Positions 34,562 through 45,264 of a stretch of DNA of 64,000 nucleotides are shown piece after piece; position 1 is the stretch's first letter; the number at the start of each line of letters is the position of its first letter. Below the pieces are notes generated by a model. The model did no database searches, had not been told where the DNA came from, and saw only the letters and a list, made by a program, of their open reading frames with translations. Position numbers and translations under genes: made by a program. Source of the DNA: Larix kaempferi (Eukaryota; Streptophyta; Pinopsida; Pinales; Pinaceae); the NCBI GenBank assembly GCA_027924585.1, contig BSBM01000386.1:7208501-7272500 (forward strand). Direction: 5' to 3'.

Positions 34562-36080
34562 TGTTGGGCGTGGCCCAAGTGGGTACCATTTTGTTGAAAC
34601 ACGATTTTGAGCTGCGTAGTAGAAAAGCACAACATGGTTAAGTGCGCAGCTTGCTGGGCATATTGTGTTGCGCAGCTATGCTGATGTGCAGGACCCGCGC
34701 AACAGCTAATTTTGGTAAGAAGATATAAGTAAAGGTCAGACGAGGAAGTGACCTATTTTTGGTAAAGAGCCGGGCGAAGGCAGGAGAAAGCGACCTGTTT
34801 GGAAGAGTGGCGGCAAGCAGTTGAGAAGCTAGGCCACTACGCCGATGACGACAGGCAGGCGGAAGAGGCGGAAAGGGACAGGTCGTGATGCAGTTGTAAC
34901 CATTTTTTAGGACTGCGGCTGTCAGAAGAGCGTGTGAGCCACGAGTGGCCCAACAGGACTGCTTGGAGCAGGCGGAGCAAGCTGTCAATGGCGACAGTCA
35001 GGCTGGCAGTTAGCCACGCCATGTTTTGTAAACCTAAAGGTTTTTTCCTATGAATTGTAAAGAAATGAATTACGGGCATGATCTATAAATAAGGCAATTT
35101 CGTATGGGAAAGGGTTACTCTTCAATTTGTATTGTTCTCATTCCTAAGTTGATAAATTCCTGTTGAGGAACATTTTTGTAAAGGCTCTGCAAGCTAAGTG
35201 CACAGAGGCCTGTTGAGAGAGAAGAGAGTCTGCAGCTGAGTGCACAGACTAAGAACTGTTGTACCCTTCCCAAAAGACTAATTTAACAACAGTTATTGTG
35301 GACGTAGCCTCCATCCGGGGGGTGAACCACGTTAAATCCTGTGTAGTGAGATTGTCTATGTGTTTGTACTTTGCACTGTCTGTTTGCTTACCTTGTATGC
35401 TTGGATTCTCAGTTATCAATTGGTTTGTTAATGATTTTATATGTATTCGCCATAGGGGAAAGATGGGAATGATATGTTAAGTATTTCATGAATGGATGAT
35501 TGATGAATGCGGAGTGTTCTAAGTCTGTGAATGTATCAATAGTGAATAAAACGTATGCACATGTAAATGACTGGGTTATATAATTATGTTAATGCATAAC
35601 ATTGGAAGTGCGCAGTACTGATATCTTGTTTGATTACATCAAGTAGAAGGCTAAATAATCGATGGCAGTAATTGAATGAATAAGTGCTAAGTGAAACCCT
35701 TAATACGGTTACCTTCTAAGGCAAGTGCATAAGGTTATTGCATTGTTCCATCAAGGGATTTAACCCGACCCGCGCAGTCCGTGGATGCGCTAGGTGTGTA
35801 GCAATATCAACCCACGACAAAGTCATTCGTCGCACGGCCCTCAGACTGCAGCGCGAGCCTGTAACGCACTGCGCAGCGTATTTTCCTGATCAACTCATCA
35901 CACTGCTGTGGAAACTTGATTTCGCAACACCTCCATAGCTTCGCCTCGGGTGAGACCTCAACCTGCACGCGGGTTGTTGCCAAAAGGGCCAGTGAAAAGG
36001 GGTTTTGTTGGTTAAAGCTAAAATCGCAAAGAACCTGGGTCTATACTGGAAAACCTCTAGATCAGCTACCTACGCCAACA
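34562..36080 (+). repeat. 5' LTR (1519 bp)
   Basis: It starts TGTTGGGCGTGG and ends CTACGCCAACA. It aligns end to end with 39692-41210. In the first 160 bases I count roughly eight differences, mostly transitions. Short frames within it recur in both LTRs and look spurious. No convincing primer-binding site was recognised downstream (AATGGTTATGTTGCCGGG). Confidence 0.9.
35084..35092 (+). promoter_or_regulatory. TATA box of the 5' LTR promoter
   Basis: TATAAATAA lies 522 bases into the LTR and is conserved in the 3' LTR at 40214-40222. It is the expected U3 promoter element; the downstream part would be R-U5. Confidence 0.6.
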
Positions 36081-36623
36081 AATGGTTATGTTGCCGGGAG
36101 GCATATGGCACAACTAAAGTCGCGCAGCGAGTACAAAGATGAGCGTAAGAAATCCGCACCATAATGTCAGAACCGACAGTAGGTCATGATGAGAAAAGAT
36201 GACCGCAACAGTTGTCAGTTGAGTATTAAAATCGTTAATAAAAAGGACAGTGCTAGCAAAATCACGCATTTATGGAAAACCCTATCCAGACGAGCATCGT
36301 AAAGACTGAAGTGACAGGGGTCATAACGGGATCCGCCCGACGAATTTGGCGTTTAAATTTTGATCGGCTGTCAAACAACCTGGCAGTACCATTCCACCCC
36401 GCCAATTAAAGGAAGTTTACATGACACGACATAAAGAACGACGGAAAGGGATCAATGATATGGCGAAATCTCATCCCACGGGACTGGCACTTAATGCCTA
36501 ATCTAGTCGTTCCCGGTGCATTCAATATCACATTAGATGGAGATCCATATGGGATTTGCTAAGCTGTTGTAATATTTAATTCCCGGGCGATTCATTAACG
36601 GTCGCAACAGAAGGGCGTGATCC

Positions 36624-36632
36624 TATAAATAG
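36624..36632 (+). promoter_or_regulatory. Internal TATA-like box upstream of the orphan ORF
   Basis: CCTATAAATAGTCATACAC lies in the element interior, about 104 bases before the ATG at 36736. The spacing suits a plant core promoter with a short leader, which would be independent of the LTR. This is prediction only. Confidence 0.4.
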
Positions 36633-36735
36633 TCATACACTCGCCCTTATGCAGAGTTACCGTGAATTTAAAATTTTATCAAGTGTGAAGAGCTGAAGAG
36701 CCGAAGTAGCAAGAGTGCTGATATCCGTTGCGTTT

Positions 36736-37981
36736 ATGTCCGACGAGCCAAACTTAGAGGATATTTTGGGTTCATTTAGATGTTCTGGTATAAGCGGAGT
36801 CATGAAGTCTCCACCAAAGAAAGCTACAGCAGAAAAACCAGCACCATCTCAAGGCTCGAAGCCGAGCCAGACGAAACAACGGCAACAGAAAGATAAGCAG
36901 CTGGTGGCACCGCTGCAAAAGCTAGAGGCACCAGTTACCCCAAAGCAAGTTCCGCAAGGGAACCCACCTGCACCAGTATGGGTTATTCCTGAATATATCA
37001 TCCTGAGGAAGAGTGATTCCCCCGAGCTCCAGCTACAAAAGAACCCACGATATGGAGTCCCAATGCCGCCAATGGCGAAGCGCGTGCGACAAAGAGATGA
37101 TCTGTTGGGTAAGATCATGGAATGCAAGCTAACTAATTTTAATCTGCAGGATGCCGAGAAATTTCCTCATTTGCAGGCTGACAGATATATGTACAGCGTA
37201 AACAATCCAGACACGAACAAGGCAGAAGTTGTGCCTATGGACTGGGAAGTACCGCTATATCGGGTGGGGCTGCTTAACCTGCTATGCATCCCACATTTTG
37301 GGCGTAGCAAGGAATACAAAGCCGTGGTGCATACTTTACTTTCCTGCACGCACCAGGGATATATATGGTTAGATTTCAAAGTTAATACCACTGTGGACCT
37401 CATAGCTAGAATCACGGGGTTGAGCAAGAAGGGTGATGACCCTTCCAAAGAGTTTGTGGGCAAGAAGGATGACCAAGAACTAGCCGCAAGCATCAAAAGC
37501 ACGTTTAATTTGTCTAGAGGGACCAGGGGTTATGAGACTGACCCCATCCTAAATGAACCTCTGCGGTTTACAATTCCATCTGTTGGCAGGAAGAATTCTA
37601 TGGAAATCTAGGCCAGCGCAGGTATCAGCTTCGGTGGTAGCCTTGGTTGTGAAAGCTATGGACGGCCACGAATACAATTGGGCGAACATTCTGCTGAATG
37701 AATTATTATTGGATATCGAGGATGTCCATGACAAAGGGTTCCCCTTCTATTTTAATTGGATTCTGGTCCTTATCGCCTTTGTGGGATGGAAAGGACCCAG
37801 CCATCAGAACGGCCTGCCGGTAGCGCAGGATGATTACCGCGCAGTGCGGTTTGCAAACATGCAGTCATCTGCAAATCCAGAGAAGCAAAGGCTTAATAAT
37901 CTACAATTCTTCACTTTCTTTGAGCAGTTGCGCACCGTGATTGAGAAGACCCCGAGAATCATGAAAGAAGTGACAACCTAG
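36736..37981 (+). pseudogene. Orphan retroelement protein, globular part, one frameshift
   Basis: The ATG at 36736 (MSDEPNLEDILGSF) opens a frame that reaches 37611, then continues in another frame (37580-37981) after one shift near 37590. The N-terminal 70 residues are Lys/Pro/Gln-rich and disordered-looking. From about residue 80 comes a folded region with WVIPEYIILRKSD, VPLYRVGLLNLLCIPHFG, YIWLDFKVNTTVDLIARITG and NLSRGTRGYE. In the second frame follow VSASVVALVVKAMDG, YNWANILLNELLLD and FYFNWILVLIAFVGW. No catalytic, nucleic-acid-binding or capsid motif is recognised; a highly diverged gag cannot be excluded. It sits where gag-pol should be. The frame ends at a TAG at 37979. Confidence 0.6.
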
Positions 37982-38086
37982 TATAATCCATTCTTGATTT
38001 TCTAAGCCGGGCTACATTCAATTTTTATTCAGTCGCGCCTGAACGCAGAAAAATGGTATGAGGGACAATATCAGCTAGGCATCCCA

Positions 38087-38584
38087 ATGATTGAGCTAAT
38101 TATTGAGGATTGGCCAGATGAATGGAAAGAACATGCGCCAGAATCGGTCATCACCCCGTCGGATGAAGAAGAAGAAGAAGAAAGCAAAGAGGAGAGAGAT
38201 GTGGAAGTCCAAAGTGCATCGACCTTGAAACCTGCTCAGCAAGCAGGTGAAACAGGAAAGGAGCCACAAGTTGGCGAGAAGAGAAAAGAGTCGGGCACTA
38301 GGAGCCCTCAGAAGCCACCAAAGAAGAAGTCTAAGGCTACGAAGCAGCCACTTGATAGAATATTGCATGACGACGACTATGAAATGATAGCATCACGGAC
38401 AGCTATGCATCTAGAGGATGTGATGGCATTTCAGCTAAATCGCAGCGGGCTCGACCAGGCGCAGGTCCAAGAAAACATTAACAAGTTGAGCAACTTAGTC
38501 TCGAGGATGGAACAAGTCCATCGAGATATGGTTCGAGAATCAGTCCAGAACATTGATCCCGGAGAATCAAGCGAGCAGATTTGA
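38087..38584 (+). pseudogene. Acidic/basic middle segment of the orphan gene
   Basis: A frame of 165 codons starts MIELIIEDWPDEWKE. It contains an Asp/Glu block (SDEEEEEESKEE, about 38159-38196), then a strongly basic block (PKKKSKATK, about 38321-38347) that looks like a nuclear localisation signal, then a helical region (LNRSGLDQAQVQENINKLSN). It probably continues the preceding ORF after stops at 37979-38005. Function unknown; nuclear targeting is an inference from the basic cluster. Confidence 0.5.
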
Positions 38585-38715
38585 AGGCCACCGGTCTTCA
38601 CCCCAAGAACGCGATTAGTTAAGATCACACCATTGTCAATTTTGTATCCCACTGATGAAAGACAGAGAGTGCGAGGCTCCTCGCACACTTGGAACTTAAT
38701 GTAGCTATGCTACCA

Positions 38716-39465
38716 CCAGAAGGTCTGCACCAGCTACACACCGAGATATCCCATGAACTACATGAGCGAGACGTCGTCTCGCATAATCAGCATTGTCAGT
38801 TGGACGAAAATTACAGGAAACTCCAAAGTGAATGTCAGCAAAAGGATAAGGAGCTTCATCGCACGTAGGCAAAAGAGCACAGGATTAGAGGAGCAATGTG
38901 GGTTGTCTGCGGGAAGTTCCCCGCAGTCGAAGAAGAGCCAGAAATAGAAGCAGCCATCCTGCAGATCAATGATGCTATGAGCAGTTTATAGGAACAGATG
39001 AGGGAACTGGAGATCTCCCACAAAGATGAAGTTGAAGGGATGAAGGCTGCCCACCAAGCAGAAATAGTTGAGCTAGCAGCACGGCAACCAGTTGACACAA
39101 AGAGGCAAGAAGAAGAAACAAGAGTAGAAGCAATAAGGGCTTCCATGCAAAGCATCTGCGCAGCAGTAGTGCACTGCCATATCTTGTCCAACGACGTATC
39201 CAATGTGTGGAGCGTACTGCAAGAAAGTCCGAAGTTGCAGAATAAACATGAGGAAAGAAAGCAAAAGCAACAAGAGTTCGATGCCATAGATACGTCCATG
39301 AAGGACTTATCGGTCCGCCAGAAGAGGGCGGCCTTCGAGCAGACCAAGGCATTAAGGAGGGAACTCGAGGCCTTGAGGGTAAAGGAAGTTGAAACCTCCG
39401 CGAGGTTGCAGCCACTAATGGAAGAAGCACTTACGCTGACCAATGACATTGAGGCAAAATTGTAG
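38716..39465 (+). pseudogene. Coiled-coil C-terminal segment of the orphan gene
   Basis: One frame, broken by two TAG codons (38866-38868 and 38989-38991), encodes a long heptad-type coil: LHERDVVSHNQHCQL, then EMRELEIS-type repeats (MRELEISHKDEVEGMKAA) and RQKRAAFEQTKALRRELEAL. The clean part is 38998-39465 (155 codons). Coils of similar style lie at 12.2, 20.5, 48.3 and 54 kb. The stretch 39466-39691 before the 3' LTR reads Glu/Lys-rich but is broken. Confidence 0.55.
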
Positions 39466-39691
39466 AACTGCGGCCATCGAAAAATCATATCAAGGAAGAA
39501 ACTTCGGAACCTACTTCACAGGAAAGGCTTGACAAAGTGAAAGAATGCGAACATGAAGTAAAACAAGTAGTTGCACAGCTGAGCGCAACCGAGGAAGAAT
39601 TCAGTACGAGGGCAGGAATTTCAAAGAAGGGACAAATGGAACAGTTGGACTAAAGTGGCTCGAGACGAGCCACAAGTAAGTGTTAGGGGCC

Positions 39692-41210
39692 TGTTGGGCA
39701 TGGACCAAGTGGGTACCATTTTGTTGAAACACGATTTTGAGCTGCGCAGTAGAAAAGCACAACATGGTTAAGTGCGTAGCTTGTTGCGCATATTGTGTTG
39801 CGCAGCTATGCTGATGCGCAGGACCCGCGCAGCAGCTAATTTTGGTAAGAAGATATAAGTAAAGGTCAGACGAGGAAGTGAACTATTTTTGGTAAAGAGC
39901 CAGGCAAAGGCAGGAGAAAGCGACATGTTTGGAAGAGTGGCGGCAAGCAGTTGAGAAGCTAGGCCACTACGCCGATGGCGACAAGCAAGCGGAAGAGGTG
40001 GAAAGGGACAGGCCGCGATGCAGTTGTAACCATTTTTTAGGACTACGGCTATCAGAAGAGCGTGTGAGCCATGAGTGGCCCAGCAGGACTACCTAGAGCA
40101 GGCGGAGCAAGCTATCAACGGCGACAGTCAGGCTGGCAGTTAGCCACACCATGTTTTGTAAAACTAAGGGTTTTTTCCTATGAATTGTAAAGACATGACC
40201 TACGGGCATGATCTATAAATAAGGCAATTTTGTATGGGAAAGGGTTACTCTTCGTTTTGTATTGTTCTTATTCATCAGTTGATAAATTCCTGTTGAGGAA
40301 CATTTTTGTAAAGGTTGTGCAAGCTGAGTGCGCAGAGGCCTATTGAGAGAGAAGAGAGTCAGCAGCTGAGTGCACAGACTAAGAACTGTTTTATCCTTCC
40401 CAAAAGACTAATTTAACAACAGTTCTTGTGGACGTAGCCTCCATCCGGGGGGTAAACCACGTTAAATCTTGTGTAGTGAGACTGTCTATGTGTTTGTACT
40501 TTGCACTGTCTATTTGCTTACATTGTATGCTTGGATTCTCAGTTATCAATTGGGTCGTTAATGCTTTTATATGTATTCGCCATAGGGGAAAGATGGGAAT
40601 GATATGTTAAGTATTTCATGAATGGATGATTGATGAATGCGGAGTGTTCTAAGTCTGTGAATGTATCAGTTGTGAATAAAACATATGCACATGTAAATGA
40701 CTGGGTTATATAATTATGTTAATGCATAACACTGGAAGTGCGCAGTACTGATATCTTGTTTGATTACATCAAGTAGAAGGCTAAATAATCAATGGCAGTA
40801 ATTGAATGAATAAGTGCTAAGTGAAACCCTTAATACGGTTACCTTCGAAGGGAAGTGCATAAGGTTATTGCGTTGTTCCATTAAGGGAGTTAACCCGACC
40901 CATGCAGTCTGTGGATGCGTTGGGTGTGCAGTAGTATCAACCCACAACGAAGTCATTCGTCGCGCGGCCCCCAGACCACAAGGCAAGCCTGTAACGCGCT
41001 GTGCAGCGTATTTTCCCGATCAACTCATCACACTACTGTGGAAACTTGATTCCGCAGCACCCCTATAGCTTCGCCTTGGGTGAGACCTCAACCTGCGCGC
41101 AGGTTGTTGCCGAAAGGGCCGGTGAAAAGGGGTTTTGTTGGTTAAAGCTAAAACCGTAAAGAACCTGGGTCTATACTGGAAAACCTCTAGATCAGCTACC
41201 TACGCCAATA
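39692..41210 (+). repeat. 3' LTR (1519 bp)
   Basis: It starts TGTTGGGCATGG and ends CTACGCCAATA (C to T in the terminal CA). It has the same length as the 5' LTR and matches it throughout. A purine-rich run lies just before it. Confidence 0.9.
40214..40222 (+). promoter_or_regulatory. TATA box of the 3' LTR
   Basis: TATAAATAA at the same offset (522 bases) as in the 5' LTR. Confidence 0.55.
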
Positions 41211-41215
41211 AGGGC
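41211..41215. repeat. Probable 5-bp target duplication, right copy
   Basis: AGGGC directly after the 3' LTR, compared with AAGGC before the 5' LTR (one mismatch). Confidence 0.6.
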
Positions 41216-42837
41216 CTGCAACATTCTTGGTGGAGACTTGAACCTTACTTTGTCATCCTATGAAATCCGGGATGATCTGGAAAGACAAGATTCTTTAGCT
41301 CCTTTTTTAAACTATCTTTTCAAAGAGCTGCAATTGGTGGATGTCGAACCCCCCAGCCTTGTGCCAATGTGGAGAAATGTCAAGTGCGGCAGAGAGGCCA
41401 TTTCCAAAAGGTTAGACAGGTTCTTCATGTCAAAACACTTAAGCTATACAGATCATGGGTTGGCACAGGAGGTGGTTTAGACCACAACCCCATCATGCTT
41501 CATATTTCAAGAAAAGACAAGAAACCTCCTAGCCCCTTTAAATTTAATCATGTTTTGATGGAGAACGATAAATTTCAAGCCTTGGTGTGAACAAATTGGA
41601 CACCCTTTGATCCAACCGAGGGAGACTCGGTTGTGATGCAGTTTCACTCTAATTTAATAAAGATAAAGAAATTGGCAAGAGGGTGGGACAGAAGGAAAAA
41701 AAGGGAAAGACAAGTTGAGATATTGTTGGTGGAGGAGCAGAAAAAAGTGCCTTTACATCCATAATTCTAAAGGTGTATTTTCTTCTATTGAAAATGACTC
41801 TCAAGACCTTGGAATCAAGGAAGATTTCTTTGTTGAAGATTGAAGAGCAAACATGGAGTCTCAAGAATCACACCATATGGCTTGAGGCACGAGACAACAA
41901 TTCAAAAAAAAATCACAAATATGTAGCTCACAAGGAAGCAATCAATACAATTTGGGAGCTGGAAACCCCCTAGGATTTTGGATTCTCCTCTTTTCAAGAT
42001 CTAGATTCATCAAGGAAGGCACACTTTCAAACTTTGTTTAAATAACCATAGGAGGTGCACATTGTAGAATAGTTGCAGGTAATCAAGAATTTCCCTCATT
42101 TATTTGATGATCAAATGGATGTTATTATGGAACAACCTGTATCTCAAGAATAAAAATAGATTGTGCTAGAAGGATTCAAAAAGTCAAAGGGCCCAAGCCT
42201 GGATGAATGGCCAGTGGATTTCTACCTGGAATTTTATGATTTTATCTCGAATGATCTTGAAAAGTTGGTGAAGGAGTCTCGCTTGTCAGGTTTAGTAATA
42301 AGTGCTCGAAACTCCTCCTTCATTGCCTTAATTCCAAACAAGAACAAACCCAAAAATTTTGATGATTTCGGGCCCATATATCTATGCAACCTGGTTTACA
42401 AGGTAATAGCAAAAAATATAGCCAACAGATTAAAGGGGTTCCTTTCAAATGTAATGTCAAAAGAACAGTTTGGTTCTTTAAAATCACCAAATTTTGGATG
42501 TTGTTGGTGTGGCCTAGGAAGGGATTCACTCTCTAAAACAAAAGAAGATCATGAGGGTTGCATTGAAGATTGACCTTACCAAAGCATATGATAAGGTCAA
42601 TTGGACTTACCTGCGTTTGGTTCTGTTGCACACAGGGTTGAGGCTTTCTATTGTTAAATGGATCTTAGGGTGTGTGACCTCGGCAAACTTTGCAGTATTA
42701 ATAAATGGTTCCCCCTATGATTGATTCAAGGCCACTAGAGGAATCCACCAAGGATGTCCGTTGGATCCATTCTTGTTTCGCATGGTTGTTGAAGGTCTAA
42801 GTAGAATGCTTATTAGTGCCCGAAGAGAGGACTCTAT
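41216..42837 (+). pseudogene. L1 ORF2, endonuclease end and first half of RT
   Basis: The ORF2 reading resumes with NILGGDLNLTLSS (catalytic GDLN motif), AISKRLDRFFMS and, after a shift, GLDHNPIMLHIS (the SDH-type active-site block with Ser replaced by Leu). The linker runs to about 42160. RT follows: FIALIPNKNKPKNFDDFGPI, LCNLVYKVIAKNIANRLKGF, a broken SKEQFG block, then KIDLTKAYDKVNWTYLRL (catalytic Asp-containing block) and GIHQGCPLDPFLF. Several frameshifts are present. The frame is cut after ISARREDSI at 42837 by the Copia derivative. Confidence 0.85.
42833..42837. repeat. 5-bp target duplication TCTAT, left copy
   Basis: TCTAT abuts the left LTR and recurs at 45594-45598 after the right LTR. 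Confidence 0.85.
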
Positions 42838-43093
42838 TCTTAAAAGTTTTAACACAAGAGAAACATAAAAGGACGGAACACAAGTGGGCATATTGATTGT
42901 TGTCTCATCATTAAGCATAAGCATATATAGGATTACATCATACCAAGACCATGGGACAATACCATGAGACAGAAAAGACTATGGGACAGTAATGCTAACT
43001 AAATAGTCAAAGTGACCAACTAACTAATCAACTACTCAACTAATTAATGCACTAATGACCGGTAGTGGACTGGTGAGATTACACTTCTTAACA
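42838..43093 (-). repeat. 3' LTR of the deleted Copia element (256 bp)
   Basis: It ends in ACACTTCTTAACA and begins TCTTAAAAGTTTTAACAC (expected TG end mutated to TC). It matches the 5' LTR except for the duplication found there. Confidence 0.85.
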
Positions 43094-43279
43094 CACCCCC
43101 TTAATCTCAACTGGGGCAATATTCTCAGCACTATCAATGCCTAAGTGTTGTCTCTGAAACTCAAATGCAAGTTTTCCCAATGGTTTGGTAAACATGTCAG
43201 CCAATTGCTCCTTAGAGCTATAAAAACAATGAAATGATAATATGTTTACTGCCTCTATGGGCTTACATAAAAAATGCAA
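43094..43279 (-). pseudogene. Copia RNase H C-terminal remnant
   Basis: The minus-strand peptide contains SSKEQLADMFTKPLGKLAFE followed by FQRQHLGI. This is the conserved C-terminal block of Copia RNase H (QLAD.FTKPL). The rest of pol is deleted. Confidence 0.85.
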
Positions 43280-43312
43280 AAGGAGGCATGTTGGTCTATG
43301 TCTCAGCTAGGC

Positions 43313-44348
43313 TTACGTTTGATTCAAAAACTCTAGCTTTAATTTCTTCCTTGATGTGTACTTGGATTGCTTCTTCTTTGTCTTCTTGATCTTGATGCTA
43401 AGTAGGTGTTCTTCATCGTCTTCTTTGGCTTCTGCAAAATACATAGTTTCATTGATTTTTATTGGTACTGGAACATAGTGCAAGTCTTCTTCTTCTTTTG
43501 TTTCAACATTTTTTATCTTGCTATCCACTTTTCTTGCACACTGAAATTTTTTGTCAGAATATTTAAAAACATGAATATATTTCAGCTCTTCTTAGAGAGC
43601 ATTCACATCTTCATGGTCCTCATCTTCCTCTTTTGTTGTTTCAATGGCAGCTACTTCATCATTCTCATTAACTGTTGCAACTTCTATGCTACTATCAAAT
43701 GTCTCTTTCTCTGAGAGACTATCACTCATGTGACTGGGTACTGCTACATTTATAGGTTTGTTTTCACTGTCATCAGCAAACAGAGCTAGATCAACAAACT
43801 TTGTTGGGATGACTTGATCACTAGCTGCCTCATAAACATATTTTTCTTGATTGTCTTCCACTTCACTGTGGGATTTCTGGTGGCTTGCAAAGTCACCTTC
43901 TTCTACAACGAGTTTCTCTTCACTAAACTCTGCTTTCAATATATCCCATGCTTTTTTTGGAGTATAAACTTTGGCAATGTTACGAAAATTGGAATAATCT
44001 ATACTGTTTTGTATGAGACTTAAGGCAACAACTTGTCTTCTTTCTTTCTGGAATTCTGTCAAAGTATCAAATGATTCTAGATCAATAGGATCCTCTTCAA
44101 CTACAAAATGCCACAAATCTCGTGACCTTAACAATTTTCTTATTTTTAATGCCCATAGTTCATAATTTTCTACATCAAAGGATTGACATAATCCTACTGA
44201 TGTTAACAAATTTCTCACTTCTTCAATATCTTATAGTAGCTCCATCTCCAAGATTCAATCTTCCTCATGTTCCTTAGCTTCTTCTTCTATAGCAAGTTCA
44301 TCATCATCATCTCGAAATATCGGGAGATAATACCAAGGAAAATTCATT
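43313..44348 (-). pseudogene. Copia gag (UBN2-type), extended acidic C-terminus
   Basis: A start near 44348 reads MNFPWYYLPIFRDDDDE. After a stop, the main frame 44218-43592 gives SFDVENYELWALKIRKLL, SLIQNSIDYSNFRNIAK and KKAWDILKAEF, all typical of Copia gag. The second half is Glu/Asp/Ser-rich (ETTKEEDEDHEDVNAL). A separate frame 43528-43313 is Lys/Glu-rich (KIKKTKKKQSKYTSRKK). A zinc knuckle is not seen, probably lost with the deletion. Confidence 0.75.
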
Positions 44349-44849
44349 TTTTTTCCTTTTCTTTTGAGCAAATATAGATTTTGGAAGATATAAAAAAAAA
44401 CTTTTTAGAATTTCACCAAAAGAACCACCTTTTGGCTCAACACACTGTGAGCTCTTCTTTCTCTAAACAATATTATGCTCTCTTATGCCTTTTAATTAAA
44501 ATAAGAGGGAGTTACTTTATAATACCAAAAATAATGCCATATCACTTCATGCAGTCAAGAATTCTTAAATAGTTCTTGAAGTTTTTGATACCTTCACACC
44601 GGCTTTATGCAACCGTTCTCTTCTTCGATACTAGCAATCCTTCAGAATTCAGATCCTTGGAAAATTTGATGGAGGCTCTGCCCTTTTCTACACGGGCTCC
44701 TCTTCGATCGATTTATGCAAGATTCGATCTTCTTCAATCTGATTTGAACAATGCTGGAACGTTGTCCAATATTTTGGCTCAGCATCAGCAATACTTGCTC
44801 TTCAATATTGGTTCTAGATATTTGACAAAGAATCAAATCATTTAACACA

Positions 44850-45070
44850 GTGTCGCAGCTTGTAAATCCAGTACAGTGCGTCACAGGGCGCGTCGAGCAA
44901 AAGACAATGTAAGTGAATAGTGATTGTCGTGCTTTGCCTTCACAATAAGTGCGCTAGTGACGCACTTCTTCTGAGCATAGAGTGCGTCGGTGACGCGCTT
45001 CTCCTTAACAACATGTGCGTCGATGGAAAGGTGTTATAGTTCCCGATAGGGACAGGGTGCGTCGGCATTT
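44850..45070. repeat. GC-rich GTGCGTCG-type short repeats in the element leader
   Basis: Short units such as GTGCGTCACAGG, GTGCGCTAGTGACGCACTTCT, GTGCGTCGGTGACGCGCTTCT and GTGCGTCGATGG recur about every 40-50 bases. They lie between gag and the primer-binding site, in the 5' leader of the Copia derivative. Several can fold as hairpins (GTGCG...CGCAC). Confidence 0.6.
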
Positions 45071-45252
45071 CCAAAGAGGAAAAAAAATACGACATGATTC
45101 TTCACTCTATGAAGAAAATGTCATGTCTCCACGTCGATGTGTTCCCGTCTTGATCTACAACCTCCAAAAGATGTGAGATCGGATCTGTGTGTGCTTTCCA
45201 CTTTGTGAAAAGGCTTACCCAAAACAATAACAGAGAATGGATCAGACCATGC

Positions 45253-45264
45253 GCTTTGATACCA
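45253..45264 (-). promoter_or_regulatory. Primer-binding site of the deleted Copia element
   Basis: TGGTATCAAAGC on the minus strand, directly abutting the 5' LTR end GTTAACA. It is one base from the standard tRNA-Met primer site TGGTATCAGAGC. Confidence 0.85.

Larger units (their letters stand above)
34562..41210 (+). mobile_element. LARD-like non-autonomous LTR retrotransposon with orphan gene
   Basis: Two direct LTRs of exactly 1519 bp flank a 3.6-kb interior. The interior has no protease, integrase, RT or RNase H motif in any frame. It instead carries a plus-strand orphan gene: globular domain, acidic/basic segment and coiled coil (36736-39465). The element is GC-richer than its surroundings. 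Absence of pol with well-kept LTRs means it must have been mobilised by another element's enzymes. The orientation is inferred from the ORFs, the TATA boxes and the purine run (TGTTAGGGGC) before the 3' LTR. Confidence 0.85.

Noticed and set aside
35259-35480. 73-codon ORF repeated at 40428-40610
   Set aside because: It lies in both LTRs of one element, has no family match and is present because the LTRs are duplicated.
36081-36100. Primer-binding site after the 5' LTR of the orphan-gene element
   Set aside because: TGGTTATGTTGCC does not match any tRNA 3' end I can recall with confidence, so it was not annotated.
38856-39488. 210- and 151-codon minus-strand ORFs rich in Ser/Leu/Cys
   Set aside because: They are antisense shadows of the coiled-coil frame at 38716-39465.
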